A stretch of 64,000 nucleotides of DNA from Secundilactobacillus yichangensis (GTDB lineage: Bacteria; Bacillota; Bacilli; Lactobacillales; Lactobacillaceae). Below the pieces are notes generated by a model. It was not told the DNA's origin. It ran no database searches and saw nothing but the letters and a program-made list of their open reading frames with translations. Positions within the stretch are counted from its first letter, which is position 1, and each line of letters begins with the position of its first letter. The translations under genes were made by a program, and so were the position numbers. Of the stretch, positions 44,500 to 53,227 are shown in pieces. Location: NCBI RefSeq assembly GCF_016861565.1, contig NZ_BOLK01000003.1, positions 124,001 to 188,000 of the forward strand, given 5' to 3'.

Positions 44500-45999
44500 G
44501 TGTCAAAACGGAACATTTTAATCGTCACCTGCGCCCTGCTGCTGTCCAACGCCATGAGTGGTCTTGATAACACCATTATTAACACCGCGTTACCCGCCAT
44601 TATTTCGGACCTTCATGGGATTGAGCTCATGGGCTGGATCGTCGCCGTCTTCCTGTTAGGAACGGCTGTCAGCACCCCGCTTTGGAGCAAGCTAGGCGAA
44701 CACATTGGCAACAAACAGGCTTACCAACTGGCCGCCATGTTCTTCGTGGTCGGGTCATTACTAGAGGGGCTGTCACCCAACATCGTCTTTCTGATCGTCT
44801 CCAGAACGATTGCCGGTATCGGAAACGGCGGTGTGGTTTCACTACCGTATATCATTTACGCTCACCTATACGAGAACCCCCGCACGCGAATGAAGGTGCT
44901 GGGCCTGGTATCCGCTAGCTACAGTATCGCTACCATCATCGGCCCGCTAGTCGGCGGCTACATCGTCGACGCCTTCAGCTGGCACTGGGTCTTCTTCGTG
45001 AACGTCCCGGTTGGCTTAGCGTCAGCGATTCTGGTCCAGATCTACTACAAGTCTGACCCGAAGTACCGGGTGGACAGCGCAGTGGATTACGTGGGGGCCA
45101 GCCTCATGACGGTGGGTCTGATTGCGTTATTAGCCGGCATCGAAATGATTGGCAGCGTCAACTCAATTATTGTGATTGTGCTAGTGATCTTTGCGGCCAT
45201 CTGTCTCGGCGTGCTCTACCACATTGAAGGTCACGTTGAAGATCCTATCATTCCCCGACGGTTATTTAAGAACCGGCCGTTAATGATTGATTTCGCGTTA
45301 TTCATGATCATCTGGGCGGCTTTTCTGGGCTTTTTGATTTACAGTCCTATGTGGGCCCAAGCCCTGTTAGGCACCAGCGCTTTGATTGGTGGTGCTACTC
45401 AGATTCCCAGTTCCGTGACCGATATTATCGGTTCAACTCAGGTTTCCACCATGCGGCGCTTTCTCAGACCGCAAAAGGTGATTGCGCTGGGAATCTTGAC
45501 CCTGGTCATTGCCTTCCTACTGATGGTGGTCATGGGCGTTAAAGCGCCGTACTGGCTGCTGCTCGTCGCCGGAGCCTTTGAAGGCTTCGGTAACGGTGCC
45601 TGCTTCAACGAACTGCAGGTCAAGGTGCAAGAAGACGCCGACGCCCAGGATGTCCCAGTAGCGACATCCTTTAGCTTCCTGGTGCGAATGCTCAGTCAAA
45701 CCTTTATGGCTTCCATTTTCGGTTTGATCATGAACAACTCTCTGCGTCGTGGCGTGGCTGCTTCCGGCGGTCAGATTACCATGAAAATGATGAACAAATT
45801 AAGTGACGCTCAAAGCGTTGGCTCACTGCCCGCTCGCTTGATTCCGCAAATGCGGGTAATCCTGCACAACGGGCTGCATAACATTATGATCGTTTCGCTG
45901 GTGTTGATGCTGATTGCTGGCGGGATCAACATTTGGGCGCAGCAGTTGGAGAAAGTTAAGTATGCGAGGTTGGCGAAGGAGCAGTCTTCGGCATCATAG
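44500..45999 (+). CDS. MFS multidrug exporter, DHA2 (14-helix, EmrB/QacA) family
   Basis: 499 residues from GTG 44500, which has AGAAGG 7 bases upstream; a TTG six codons earlier is less well placed. The N-terminus has DHA2 motifs: LDNTIINTALPAI (motif D1), GWIVAVFLLGTAVSTPLWSK, and LVGGYIVDAFSWHWVFFVNVP (motif C/antiporter region). About 14 transmembrane helices are predicted. It exports hydrophobic drugs or cationic toxicants using proton motive force. A MarR regulator is convergent at the 3' end. Confidence 0.9.
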   Translation: MSKRNILIVTCALLLSNAMSGLDNTIINTALPAIISDLHGIELMGWIVAVFLLGTAVSTPLWSKLGEHIGNKQAYQLAAMFFVVGSLLEGLSPNIVFLIVSRTIAGIGNGGVVSLPYIIYAHLYENPRTRMKVLGLVSASYSIATIIGPLVGGYIVDAFSWHWVFFVNVPVGLASAILVQIYYKSDPKYRVDSAVDYVGASLMTVGLIALLAGIEMIGSVNSIIVIVLVIFAAICLGVLYHIEGHVEDPIIPRRLFKNRPLMIDFALFMIIWAAFLGFLIYSPMWAQALLGTSALIGGATQIPSSVTDIIGSTQVSTMRRFLRPQKVIALGILTLVIAFLLMVVMGVKAPYWLLLVAGAFEGFGNGACFNELQVKVQEDADAQDVPVATSFSFLVRMLSQTFMASIFGLIMNNSLRRGVAASGGQITMKMMNKLSDAQSVGSLPARLIPQMRVILHNGLHNIMIVSLVLMLIAGGINIWAQQLEKVKYARLAKEQSSAS

Positions 46000-46022
46000 C
46001 TGAAACGTGTTTCAGAAGGCAT

Positions 46023-46105
46023 GCCCCGGCCGTATAAGACAAACAAACAGGAACTCGGTCACAGAACAACCGAGTTCCTGTTTGTTTGTCTTATACTCTG
46101 GGGCA
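46023..46105. terminator. Exceptionally long bidirectional terminator
   Basis: A perfect 28-bp inverted repeat (46032-46059 with 46069-46096) with a 9-base loop, flanked by GCCCC (46024-46028) and GGGGC (46100-46104) that extend pairing. It ends the convergent exporter and MarR genes. Confidence 0.85.
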
Positions 46106-46128
46106 TAGGCGCCTTCTTACACACTCTG

Positions 46129-46569
46129 CTACTTACTTCTCTCAATCAATTCCTTCATCACGGTCTGCAGCGTTTCAGCAAACGGTGCCTCCGCATCCAG
46201 ATGACTGCGGTCGAAGCGCTCCTGCCACCATTGATTCCGGATATCGACAATTTTTGGGACGACTTTTTTGCCCTCCTCCGTTATTTTGATCACGTTGGTC
46301 GTTCGGTTATCTACCGACTGCGTCTGTGACACGTAACCCAATTCGGATAGCCGCTTGATCTCCCGGGTAATTTGCCCCTTGTTGATGACCAGTCGCTTAG
46401 CTAACTCGTTTTGGCTGTGCTCCCCTTGCTGTTCCAGCAAGAGTAATATGTAGGCGTTGGTGACGTTCAGATTCAGCGTCTTGTAGATCGGTTGCGTATC
46501 CCGTTGAAAGGCCCGGTGAATAATCGAGAAACTCTGAGCCAGATCTCCCGGAAAAGTTTGTAAAGTCAA
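46129..46569 (-). CDS. MarR family transcriptional regulator
   Basis: 146 residues; TTG start with AGGAGG 8 bases upstream. Typical MarR winged helix: NAYILLLLEQQGEHSQNELAK, VINKGQITREIKRLSELGYV (recognition helix) and the wing DNRTTNVIKITEEGKKV. C-terminal helices form the dimer. It is convergent with the DHA2 exporter and divergent from the ECF transporter operon, so either could be its target; the AT-rich inverted repeats at 46796-46858 are a possible site. Confidence 0.9.
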   Translation of the reverse strand: MTLQTFPGDLAQSFSIIHRAFQRDTQPIYKTLNLNVTNAYILLLLEQQGEHSQNELAKRLVINKGQITREIKRLSELGYVSQTQSVDNRTTNVIKITEEGKKVVPKIVDIRNQWWQERFDRSHLDAEAPFAETLQTVMKELIERSK

Positions 46570-46757
46570 AGTTGTCCCCTCCTGATATCTGCGTAATTAA
46601 TTTAATTATACCGTTACACAGCGTCGTTTGAACATAAAGTTTAAAATACAGTAAGTTTTTTTGGTGATTACTCATAACTCAACGGCACACAGGGTTAATC
46701 ACGTGCAAGGAACGTCCGTCAAAGTGCAAAATAGTTGACTAACGCAACCTAAAATTC

Positions 46758-46786
46758 TTGACATTCGCCTGGAAATAGCTTAAATT
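46758..46786 (+). promoter_or_regulatory. Sigma-A promoter of the ECF transporter operon
   Basis: Perfect TTGACA at 46758-46763, 17-bp spacer, TAAATT at 46781-46786. Transcription should start near 46793, giving a leader of about 105 bases. Confidence 0.6.
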
Positions 46787-46795
46787 GGTCAACAA

Positions 46796-46858
46796 TAAAA
46801 TAAAAGTACAAAAGGCTTTTATTTTAATCCATTTTAGGTCGTTTTTACTTTTATTTTA
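46796..46858 (+). promoter_or_regulatory. Leader with two mutually exclusive hairpins upstream of ECF operon
   Basis: TAAAATAAAAG (46796-46806) is exactly complementary to two identical downstream copies of CTTTTATTTTA, at 46816-46826 and 46848-46858. Pairing with the near copy gives a small hairpin; pairing with the far copy gives a longer imperfect stem (16 of 18 with 46841-46858). It begins a few bases after the predicted transcription start. It could be an RNA switch/attenuator or a DNA operator for a dimeric repressor such as the divergent MarR protein. It matches no riboswitch class I can name. Confidence 0.4.
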
Positions 46859-46897
46859 GAGGCTTTATCATCTAATATTTCACAGAGGAGAGAGACT

Positions 46898-47515
46898 ATG
46901 AAGGAAAATGGGATTGAGCACAATAAAGGGAATCGTTTCAACATGTGGAAGATTCACCTTTCGGTCGCAACCGTGACGCTGATACCCGCTGCTGTTGGGA
47001 TTAACTACGTGGCCAAGGCGTTCGCTGAAGGCTTGAAGCTGCCGTTATGGTTAGGTTCACTGGGGACTTATCTGGCCAGCATGCTTGCCGGCCCCACCGC
47101 CGGAGCCATCAGCGGTTTTATCAACAATATTATTTACGGGCTGACCTTGTCACCAGTATCCACCGTTTATTCAATCACGAGTATCGCCATTGGGATCGTT
47201 GTTGGGGTCCTATTCAACCGCGGCTGGTTCAGTAGTGCCAAGCGAGTCTTTGTTTCAGCTATTTTGATTGCACTGACTTCTGCCATTATTTCAACACCGC
47301 TGAACGTCATCTTCTGGGGCGGTCAAACCGGTATCCCGTGGGGCGACGCCATTTTTGCCGGCATGATCGGTAATCACATCAACATCTGGATCGCCTCATT
47401 CACCGACGAATTCATTTTGGATATCATGGACAAAGTCGTTGTGGCTTACATCGCCTTCTTCATTTACAAGCAGCTGCCGCAACGCATGATCAACTACTTT
47501 AAGGACAATCAATAA
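46898..47515 (+). CDS. ECF transporter substrate-binding (S) component, substrate unknown
   Basis: 205 residues; ATG with AGAGGAG. Six predicted transmembrane helices with the S-component pattern: GTYLASMLAGPTAGAISGF (small-residue helix that contacts EcfT) and NNIIYGL. The soluble N-terminus is short (MKENGIEHNKGNRF). S components capture a vitamin or nutrient and topple to release it inside. The key ligand residues do not point clearly to riboflavin, thiamine, biotin or folate types. It overlaps the T gene (TAATG) and is followed by its own T and two ATPase genes, so the transporter is self-contained. Confidence 0.82.
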   Translation: MKENGIEHNKGNRFNMWKIHLSVATVTLIPAAVGINYVAKAFAEGLKLPLWLGSLGTYLASMLAGPTAGAISGFINNIIYGLTLSPVSTVYSITSIAIGIVVGVLFNRGWFSSAKRVFVSAILIALTSAIISTPLNVIFWGGQTGIPWGDAIFAGMIGNHINIWIASFTDEFILDIMDKVVVAYIAFFIYKQLPQRMINYFKDNQ

Positions 47516-48306
47516 TGGAAATTCGGAATAATAGCATCCAAAAGATAGCGCGCTTGCACTGGTATAACTTTGTCGATCCGGTGACCAAACTACTGTTGGC
47601 CCTGTTTTTGACCATGCTGTCGTTCGATTTCACCAACCTCTATTTTGAAGCTGGTCTGGTCCTATGCTCACTGGTGCTGTTACTCCTATCGCGGCTGACT
47701 TCGGCCACCATTAACGCGGTGTCATTCTGCCTGTTTTTGATTGTCACCATGATTTTAATTCAAGGCTTGTTCTACAGTAAAAACGTCCATCCGCTATTCT
47801 CGGTCATGGGCATCACCTTCTACCTTGAAGGTCTCCTGTACGCCCTGACTATGAGCGCGCGGATCCTGATCATCATCTTTGCCATCGGTTTCTTTATGAA
47901 CACAACTACCATTTCCGAAAACGCCAAGTACCTGGAATCCATCGGTATGCCCTATAAACAGGTCTACTTACTCATGTCGGTTTGCTACATCCTTCCTCAG
48001 ATTCAGCAGAACATGAAAAAGATCCAGTTTGCCGAGCGAGCGCGGGGAATTAACCCGCAGAAAACGGTGACGCAAAAGATCCGGTCCATTTTACCGATTC
48101 TGATTCCACTAATCATCAAAACTTTTGATCAGTCCATCAACCGGTCGATCACGTTGCAGCTACGCGGCTTCAACAGCCCGGAGCGAACGCTGGCAACGCC
48201 GAAATACTGCTATTTTAAAGCAAAGTTCAGTCACTATTGTTTAAGTTTCGCGACTATCTTATTAATCGGGTGGAAGTTATGGCAAATAATCAGCAGGTTT
48301 CTTTAA
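47515..48306 (+). CDS. ECF transporter transmembrane coupling protein (T component), dedicated
   Basis: 263 residues, about five transmembrane helices (LLALFLTMLSFDFTNLYF, LILIQGLFYS-type region). The two coupling-helix motifs that dock into the ATPases are FAERARGIN (about 178-186) and LQLRGFNSPE (about 228-237). It connects the S component to the two ATPases encoded next. This is a second EcfT; the general one is at 53228-54028. Translationally coupled to the S gene. Confidence 0.85.
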   Translation: MEIRNNSIQKIARLHWYNFVDPVTKLLLALFLTMLSFDFTNLYFEAGLVLCSLVLLLLSRLTSATINAVSFCLFLIVTMILIQGLFYSKNVHPLFSVMGITFYLEGLLYALTMSARILIIIFAIGFFMNTTTISENAKYLESIGMPYKQVYLLMSVCYILPQIQQNMKKIQFAERARGINPQKTVTQKIRSILPILIPLIIKTFDQSINRSITLQLRGFNSPERTLATPKYCYFKAKFSHYCLSFATILLIGWKLWQIISRFL

Positions 48307-49157
48307 CACATCTCAGTTTCACCTATCGGCATGACCATGACGCCGTGTTACACGACATCACGGCTTCCGCGCCGCTAAATAGCATCGTCGGTATCATTGG
48401 CAATTACAACGCTGGTAAAACGACACTGTGCCGGATTTTGGCGGGAATCATTCCCAATATGATGGCCGGTAACCTGCAGGGCGACGTTCAAATCGGTGCC
48501 CTTTCACCCACCCAAAACTGGTCTGACTTTAATCAGCAGACCGGTTTTGTGCTGCAGGACCCTAGCAGTCAGCTAAGCGGCTTGGCTGATACCGTGGCCG
48601 ATGAAATTGCTTTTGACCTCTTAAACCACGGCGTAGATGAAGCCGCCATTCAGCAACGGGTAGTCGACGTGGCCGCCCAGCTGCAGCTTACCGCTCAATT
48701 GGGACAGTCCCCCGTTTCGTTGTCAGGCGGCCAGCTGCAGCGGCTGGCGATTACCACCGCCATTGTCACCCGACCAACTATCCTGTTGCTGGATGATCCT
48801 ACCAGTGAAATGGACCCGCAAGGACGGGAGGCCTTCTTCACGTGGCTCAAGACCATTAAGGACGCCACGATCTTCATCGTATCCAACGAAATTGATGATT
48901 TGTGCGAAATTGCTGACCGTTTATGGGTCTTAGACAACGGTGAGTTGGTCAGTCAAGGGACGCCGGCTGAAGTTATCAATTCGCTGAATTCCGACTGGCA
49001 GATTGGCACGCCGAAAGTTTATCAGCTGGCAAGGCTAATGGATTGGACAATGCCAGACGATAACAATCAGTTTCCAGTAACTGTTGACCAGCTGAGGAGG
49101 TGTGCAGATGACGACCATTCAAATCAATCATCTCAAGTATCAATATCCCACCAGTGA
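48279..49157 (+). CDS. ECF transporter ATPase subunit with degenerate catalytic residues
   Basis: 292 residues from ATG 48279 (GGTGGAAG upstream); overlaps the T gene by 28 bp. Walker A GNYNAGKTTL, Q-loop VLQDPSSQL, signature LSGGQLQR (canonical). Walker B is ILLLDDPTSEMDP, with Asp in place of the catalytic Glu, and the switch position reads FIVSNEIDDL with Asn in place of His. So this subunit has a good signature but a probably inactive Walker B/H-loop. With the partner at 49108 it would form one active and one inactive site. Confidence 0.85.
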   Translation: MANNQQVSLTHLSFTYRHDHDAVLHDITASAPLNSIVGIIGNYNAGKTTLCRILAGIIPNMMAGNLQGDVQIGALSPTQNWSDFNQQTGFVLQDPSSQLSGLADTVADEIAFDLLNHGVDEAAIQQRVVDVAAQLQLTAQLGQSPVSLSGGQLQRLAITTAIVTRPTILLLDDPTSEMDPQGREAFFTWLKTIKDATIFIVSNEIDDLCEIADRLWVLDNGELVSQGTPAEVINSLNSDWQIGTPKVYQLARLMDWTMPDDNNQFPVTVDQLRRCADDDHSNQSSQVSISHQ

Positions 49158-49911
49158 CTTTAAGCTGAGCATTGACCAATTGTCGATCAACGAGAATCTG
49201 GTCGCCTTCGCTGGGCAAAACGGTGCCGGTAAATCTACCCTATTCAAATTACTTACGGGGTTAGTGCGGCCGCAAGCTGGCGAAATTATCATTAACCACC
49301 AAGGTTTAGCCATTTTATCGCCAGAGGACCGGCTAAAGACCATCGGCATCGTGTTTCAAGATCCTAGTTCACAGCTGTTTAACGCTACCGTGGAAAAGGA
49401 AGTCGCTTGGAGCCTGTTACAAACGGGATTGGACGCATCCGTGATTGCCGATACTGTTGATAAAGCACTGGCAACAGTGGGCCTCACCGACTTAAAGGAT
49501 AAAAATCCCTTCGACCTGTCGCTGCCAGAAAAGAAGCTGCTGGCCATCGCTACGGTGTTAGCCATTAATCCGCAAATTTACCTGTTTGATGAGCCCATGA
49601 TCTCACTGGATTGGCCCAGCCGGCAGCTGGTGACCCGGATCATGAAACAGCTGGCTAAAGAAAAGCATCAGGTGATCGCCATTACCCACGATATGGACTG
49701 GCTGGCAGCCAACTTCTCCAAGATGTACGTGCTGTCGGACGGTCAAGTGAAGTTCGAAGGCACACCAGAAACCTTCTTCGGTCTCCCAGCGTTGTCGGCA
49801 AAAACCGGCCTGTTAACGCCGCGGATCATGCAGATTGCTAAGGAAGTGTTCGGTGACTCACGGGTTTATTTGACGCCGGAGGATTATATGAAGAAACATT
49901 CCGGAAACTAA
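49108..49911 (+). CDS. ECF transporter ATPase subunit with degenerate signature motif
   Basis: 267 residues from ATG 49108, 7 bases after AGGAGG; a GTG two codons earlier is too close. Walker A GQNGAGKSTL, Q-loop VFQDPSSQLF, Walker B IYLFDEPMISLD and switch His in AITHDMDWL are canonical, but the signature is LSLPEKKL instead of LSGGQ. The signature of this subunit would pair with the defective Walker B of the neighbour, and its intact Walker B with the neighbour's intact LSGGQ. It overlaps the previous gene by 50 bp. Confidence 0.85.
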   Translation: MTTIQINHLKYQYPTSDFKLSIDQLSINENLVAFAGQNGAGKSTLFKLLTGLVRPQAGEIIINHQGLAILSPEDRLKTIGIVFQDPSSQLFNATVEKEVAWSLLQTGLDASVIADTVDKALATVGLTDLKDKNPFDLSLPEKKLLAIATVLAINPQIYLFDEPMISLDWPSRQLVTRIMKQLAKEKHQVIAITHDMDWLAANFSKMYVLSDGQVKFEGTPETFFGLPALSAKTGLLTPRIMQIAKEVFGDSRVYLTPEDYMKKHSGN

Positions 49912-49913
49912 AA

Positions 49914-49952
49914 ACGCCATCCCAATACAGTCTATTGGGATGGTATTTTTGT
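49914..49952. terminator. Bidirectional terminator after the ECF operon
   Basis: Perfect 11-bp stem (49918-49928 with 49933-49943) with a 4-base loop, then TATTTTTG on the plus strand and AAAAA upstream, which serves as the T-tract for the convergent MFS gene. Confidence 0.8.
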
Positions 49953-49961
49953 GGGTAAACT

Positions 49962-51137
49962 CTATTGAGTTATGTCACCGCTTGTTCTTGATTTCTGATG
50001 GGCGCTCACCAACACAACAACTAAAATGGCGACCAATATCATCAGTCCAAACAGAAATGTATAGCTAGCGCCGCTTAGCGAAAAGACCTTGCCAACCCCA
50101 AACAATAAATACGGCGTGGCAAACGAGCCTAAATTAGCGGCCACTAAAAGAATGGAAAGCCCAATATTGACAAAATCTGATGGCAGCACTTCAGTCACCA
50201 AATTATACAGAAACGGTATAAATAGCGCGAATGCAGCACCGATAAAAATAACCCCTACGGCGGACAACGTCATCGTTTGAGCCTCATAAATACATAGAAA
50301 ACCTAGGATAAACACAACAATTGACAGTGGGAAAAGGCTATCCTTCAGCCGATGCCTTAACCAGCCGAATAGCCCACCGAAAATCATACTCGAGATTTGC
50401 ATGAAACTTAATAGCGTGCTCGCGGTTGTCCCGTTTCCATACCCGCGCTCAATCACAATCTGCGAAATCTTAATCTGTGGTATGCAATAGACCGATAGCA
50501 GGATAAACATTAACGCTAGGCCAAATAGGTATCTTTTATTTTTGAAGATTTGCCAATCAAAAACCTTGTTCGTTGGCTTGCTTTGAGCTTGCCTTGGATC
50601 CGGTACAAAGCGAATAAATAAAATCATAATCGGAATCATAATGAGGTACACGAGAAAACTCGCGCGCCAGCTGAGCATCAACAATACCCCGCACAAATAT
50701 GTGAGCATTGCTGAGCCTAGCCCCTGACATGAACTTTGTAGACCAATTAACTTCTCTTTTTGAGGACTTTCAAAAAACGTCCCAATTAAACTGACCGCCA
50801 GTGAGTTAAAGGTTCCCAAACCAAAACCAAACAACAGCCGCGCACCTAAAAACAGTGCATAGTTATTGATGAATGTTGGCGCGATTCCGCCGATCAATGC
50901 CATGTTTAATCCCAATACGACAGTCCGTTTGGCACCAATCAGTTGTGCTAACTTACTGCTCATGAGTACTGAAAAGATGATGGCAAAAGATGGCACTGTG
51001 ATTAGCATTTCAATAGAGGGCAATGATTGATTTGGAAATGAATTTTGAATAGCAGGAATGGTGCCCGCCACCGCTCCTGGCGATGTCAGGACAAGCGAAA
51101 TCGATAACAGTGAAATGGTCATTGCTTTACTTCTCAT
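49962..51137 (-). CDS. MFS permease, CynX/NimT-like
   Basis: 391 residues, 12 predicted transmembrane helices. It starts MRSKAMTISLLSISL with GAGGCCGG upstream. The loop 2-3 motif is SKLAQLIGAKRTVVLG (a G-x-x-x-D/R-x-x-G variant without the Asp), then LLFGFGLGTFNSLAVSLI and a central charged loop (PDPRQAQSKPTNK). The family includes importers of small organic anions and putative exporters; substrate unknown. Transcribed towards the ECF operon. Confidence 0.8.
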   Translation of the reverse strand: MRSKAMTISLLSISLVLTSPGAVAGTIPAIQNSFPNQSLPSIEMLITVPSFAIIFSVLMSSKLAQLIGAKRTVVLGLNMALIGGIAPTFINNYALFLGARLLFGFGLGTFNSLAVSLIGTFFESPQKEKLIGLQSSCQGLGSAMLTYLCGVLLMLSWRASFLVYLIMIPIMILFIRFVPDPRQAQSKPTNKVFDWQIFKNKRYLFGLALMFILLSVYCIPQIKISQIVIERGYGNGTTASTLLSFMQISSMIFGGLFGWLRHRLKDSLFPLSIVVFILGFLCIYEAQTMTLSAVGVIFIGAAFALFIPFLYNLVTEVLPSDFVNIGLSILLVAANLGSFATPYLLFGVGKVFSLSGASYTFLFGLMILVAILVVVLVSAHQKSRTSGDITQ

Positions 51138-51334
51138 GTGTCCGGCCTCAATTAATGAATTTGTTTGCCTCTATTAAACTAGTTTCGGTGCTTAAATACA
51201 ATGGAATTTTGATGGATAAATCACAACCGCTGCTCAAGTTGGTGGTACTGAGGCTCTTAACCGCTTAAAGATCTCAGCAGCTAAAATCCCCCCAACGTTA
51301 TGTCACATTACTAATCCACCAGAAAAATCGGTAC

Positions 51335-51373
51335 AAAAAACACCTTTTCCTCCACATGGAAAAGGTGTTTCGA
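51335..51373 (-). terminator. Rho-independent terminator of rplM-rpsI
   Basis: Perfect 13-bp stem (51338-51350 with 51358-51370), 7-base loop, then TTTTTTGTAC on the minus strand. 20 bases after the rpsI stop. Confidence 0.88.
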
Positions 51374-51392
51374 ACGCAATATAACAAGTATA

Positions 51393-51785
51393 TTAACGCT
51401 TTGAGAATTGAGCAGCCTTACGGGCCTTCTTGAGACCTGGCTTCTTACGTTCTTTCATACGTGCATCACGAGTTAACAGACCGGCACGCTTGAGGGGACC
51501 ACGAAAATCTGGGTCTACTTCGAGCAATGCACGGGCGATACCGTGACGAACAGCGCCAGCTTGACCTGAGAAGCCACCGCCATTAACGTTTGCTAAAACA
51601 TCGTAGTTGCCTAGAGTTTCAGTAACGTTGAATGGTTGAACAACCACTTCACGTAAGTTAGCGAATGGAATGTAATCTTCGATTGCTTTATCGTTCATAA
51701 CGATCTTACCAGTACCTGGTACTAAACGTACACGAGCGACTGAATCTTTACGACGGCCAGTGCCGCGATATTGTACTTGAGCCAA
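51393..51785 (-). CDS. rpsI: Ribosomal protein uS9
   Basis: 130 residues; TTG start with AAGGAGG upstream. [19 protein letters not shown] at the N-terminus and the basic tail [14 protein letters not shown] that reaches the P-site tRNA. Cotranscribed with rplM, 13 bp downstream of it. Confidence 0.98.
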   Translation of the reverse strand: MAQVQYRGTGRRKDSVARVRLVPGTGKIVMNDKAIEDYIPFANLREVVVQPFNVTETLGNYDVLANVNGGGFSGQAGAVRHGIARALLEVDPDFRGPLKRAGLLTRDARMKERKKPGLKKARKAAQFSKR

Positions 51786-51798
51786 TTTGATTTCCTCC

Positions 51799-52242
51799 TT
51801 AAATTAGGTTGGTGATGTCTAAAACTTCAGGCTTTTGAGCAGCATTGTCATGTTGGTCGCCAGCGTAAACGTGAAGCTTCAAGCCGATCTTGTGACCTAA
51901 TGAAGTATGAGGAAGCATACCCTGTACAGAAGTTTCAATCAGCTTTTCTGGGTCATTTGCACGAAAATCACCAGCAGTGCGTTGCTTTAAACCGCCTGGA
52001 TGGTTCGTATGGTGGTAATAGATCTTCCGTGTAGCCTTCTTACCCGTTAAAGCAACCTTCGAAGCATTGATCACGATAACGTGATCACCAGTATCTACAT
52101 TTGGGGTGAACGTTGGCTTATTCTTTCCACGTAAGATGTTTGCGACAGCTGAAGCAAGACGTCCCAAAGGAACATCAGTTGCATCAACCACGTACCACTT
52201 GCGATCCACGTCACCTGGTTTAGCCATATATGTTGTACGCAC
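51799..52242 (-). CDS. rplM: Ribosomal protein uL13
   Basis: 147 residues; GTG start with GGAGG 9 bases upstream, beginning (M)[40 protein letters not shown] and the end LKVYAGDQH-like [13 protein letters not shown] are typical. First gene of the rplM-rpsI pair with its own promoter and a structured leader. Confidence 0.98.
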   Translation of the reverse strand: MRTTYMAKPGDVDRKWYVVDATDVPLGRLASAVANILRGKNKPTFTPNVDTGDHVIVINASKVALTGKKATRKIYYHHTNHPGGLKQRTAGDFRANDPEKLIETSVQGMLPHTSLGHKIGLKLHVYAGDQHDNAAQKPEVLDITNLI

Positions 52243-52322
52243 GATTAATTTCCTCCAATTTCAGTGTTTGTTTGACATCCGTTAACAAGTTTCCGGGGCT
52301 TATCGTGGGGCAAACAATACCA
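52243..52322 (-). ncRNA. Structured 5' leader of rplM, candidate L13 autoregulatory leader
   Basis: About 80 bases between predicted transcription start and rplM. On the minus strand TTGTTTG near its 5' end can pair with CAAACAA further on, closing an internal CCGG...ACGG hairpin. Firmicutes have an L13 leader RNA in exactly this place that lets L13 repress its own operon. The assignment depends on position and pairing only. Confidence 0.5.
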
Positions 52323-52328
52323 CTTAAC

Positions 52329-52357
52329 ATAGTACAAATTTCTGCCCCCTAAGTCAA
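52329..52357 (-). promoter_or_regulatory. Sigma-A promoter of rplM-rpsI
   Basis: Minus strand TTGACT (52352-52357), 17-bp spacer, TACTAT (52329-52334). It lies between truA and rplM, so the ribosomal pair can be transcribed independently. Confidence 0.75.
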
Positions 52358-52418
52358 GGCTTTTCTAGATTTGTTTTCACTCAATGCCACGAAACTGATG
52401 GTTAGCCACCGCCAGTCT

Positions 52419-53213
52419 CTAACGTTGGTGCTTTGGCAGCTTTGTGGGGTGTTCTGGATCATCGCCTTCATAGTAGACGTGTTTCAGATACAGCCCACTG
52501 GCGGGTACCGTCCGCCGCGCTGCCCGCCGATCATTAATGCGGTACAGATTTTGAATATCATCCACCGGCCGCGTGCCAGACCCGATCTCTACCAGCACGC
52601 CCACCATGATACGGACTTGGTTATAGAGAAAGCCGTTGCCGTAGAACTCAAATACCAGCTCGTTATTGGCTTTATCCAAGCGGCATCCGGCTTCGTAAAT
52701 AGTTCGAAAATACGTCCGGGCTGATGACCCGGAAGCGACGAAACTGGTAAAATCGTGTTCACCGATCAAGTCCTTAGCGGCCTGATTAATGCGATCCACA
52801 TCCACCGGAAACTTCCAGTGACCGGTATAGTTGCGTTTAAAGGGATTCCGAAACTCCCCCAGATCCATTCGATACACGTACCGCTTGCCAGAAACGTCGT
52901 AGCGGGCGTGAAAATCGTCGCTAACGATGTCTACATGCAGGACCTCCATATCGACAGGCAGCATAGAATTCAAGCCCCTACGCATGTTTTCAGCCGTTAA
53001 ATGATACGGCATGTCAAAGTGGACTACCTGGCCTAAGGCGTGAACACCGGCATCCGTTCGACCGGAGCCGTAAACTACGATAGCTGGGGTTGGGTTCTTA
53101 GCCATTTTGTTGACCACTCGAGTTAGCTCGCTTTCAATCGTCCGCTTGTTGGGCTGCCGCTGAAAACCGGCAAAGTTGGTGCCGTCATAGGCTAATGTAA
53201 TTTTATATCTCAA
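52419..53213 (-). CDS. truA: tRNA pseudouridine(38-40) synthase TruA
   Basis: 264 residues from TTG 53213, with AGAGGA 9 bases upstream and 14 bp after the ecfT stop; the longest frame would overlap ecfT and add residues foreign to the family. RYKITLAYDGTNFAGFQRQP start, catalytic Asp in GSGRTDAGVHALGQ, FHARYDVSGKRYVY and FLYNQVRIMVG. It modifies the anticodon arm of many tRNAs. Confidence 0.95.
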   Translation of the reverse strand: MRYKITLAYDGTNFAGFQRQPNKRTIESELTRVVNKMAKNPTPAIVVYGSGRTDAGVHALGQVVHFDMPYHLTAENMRRGLNSMLPVDMEVLHVDIVSDDFHARYDVSGKRYVYRMDLGEFRNPFKRNYTGHWKFPVDVDRINQAAKDLIGEHDFTSFVASGSSARTYFRTIYEAGCRLDKANNELVFEFYGNGFLYNQVRIMVGVLVEIGSGTRPVDDIQNLYRINDRRAARRTVPASGLYLKHVYYEGDDPEHPTKLPKHQR

Positions 53214-53227
53214 AAGAACTGTTCCTC

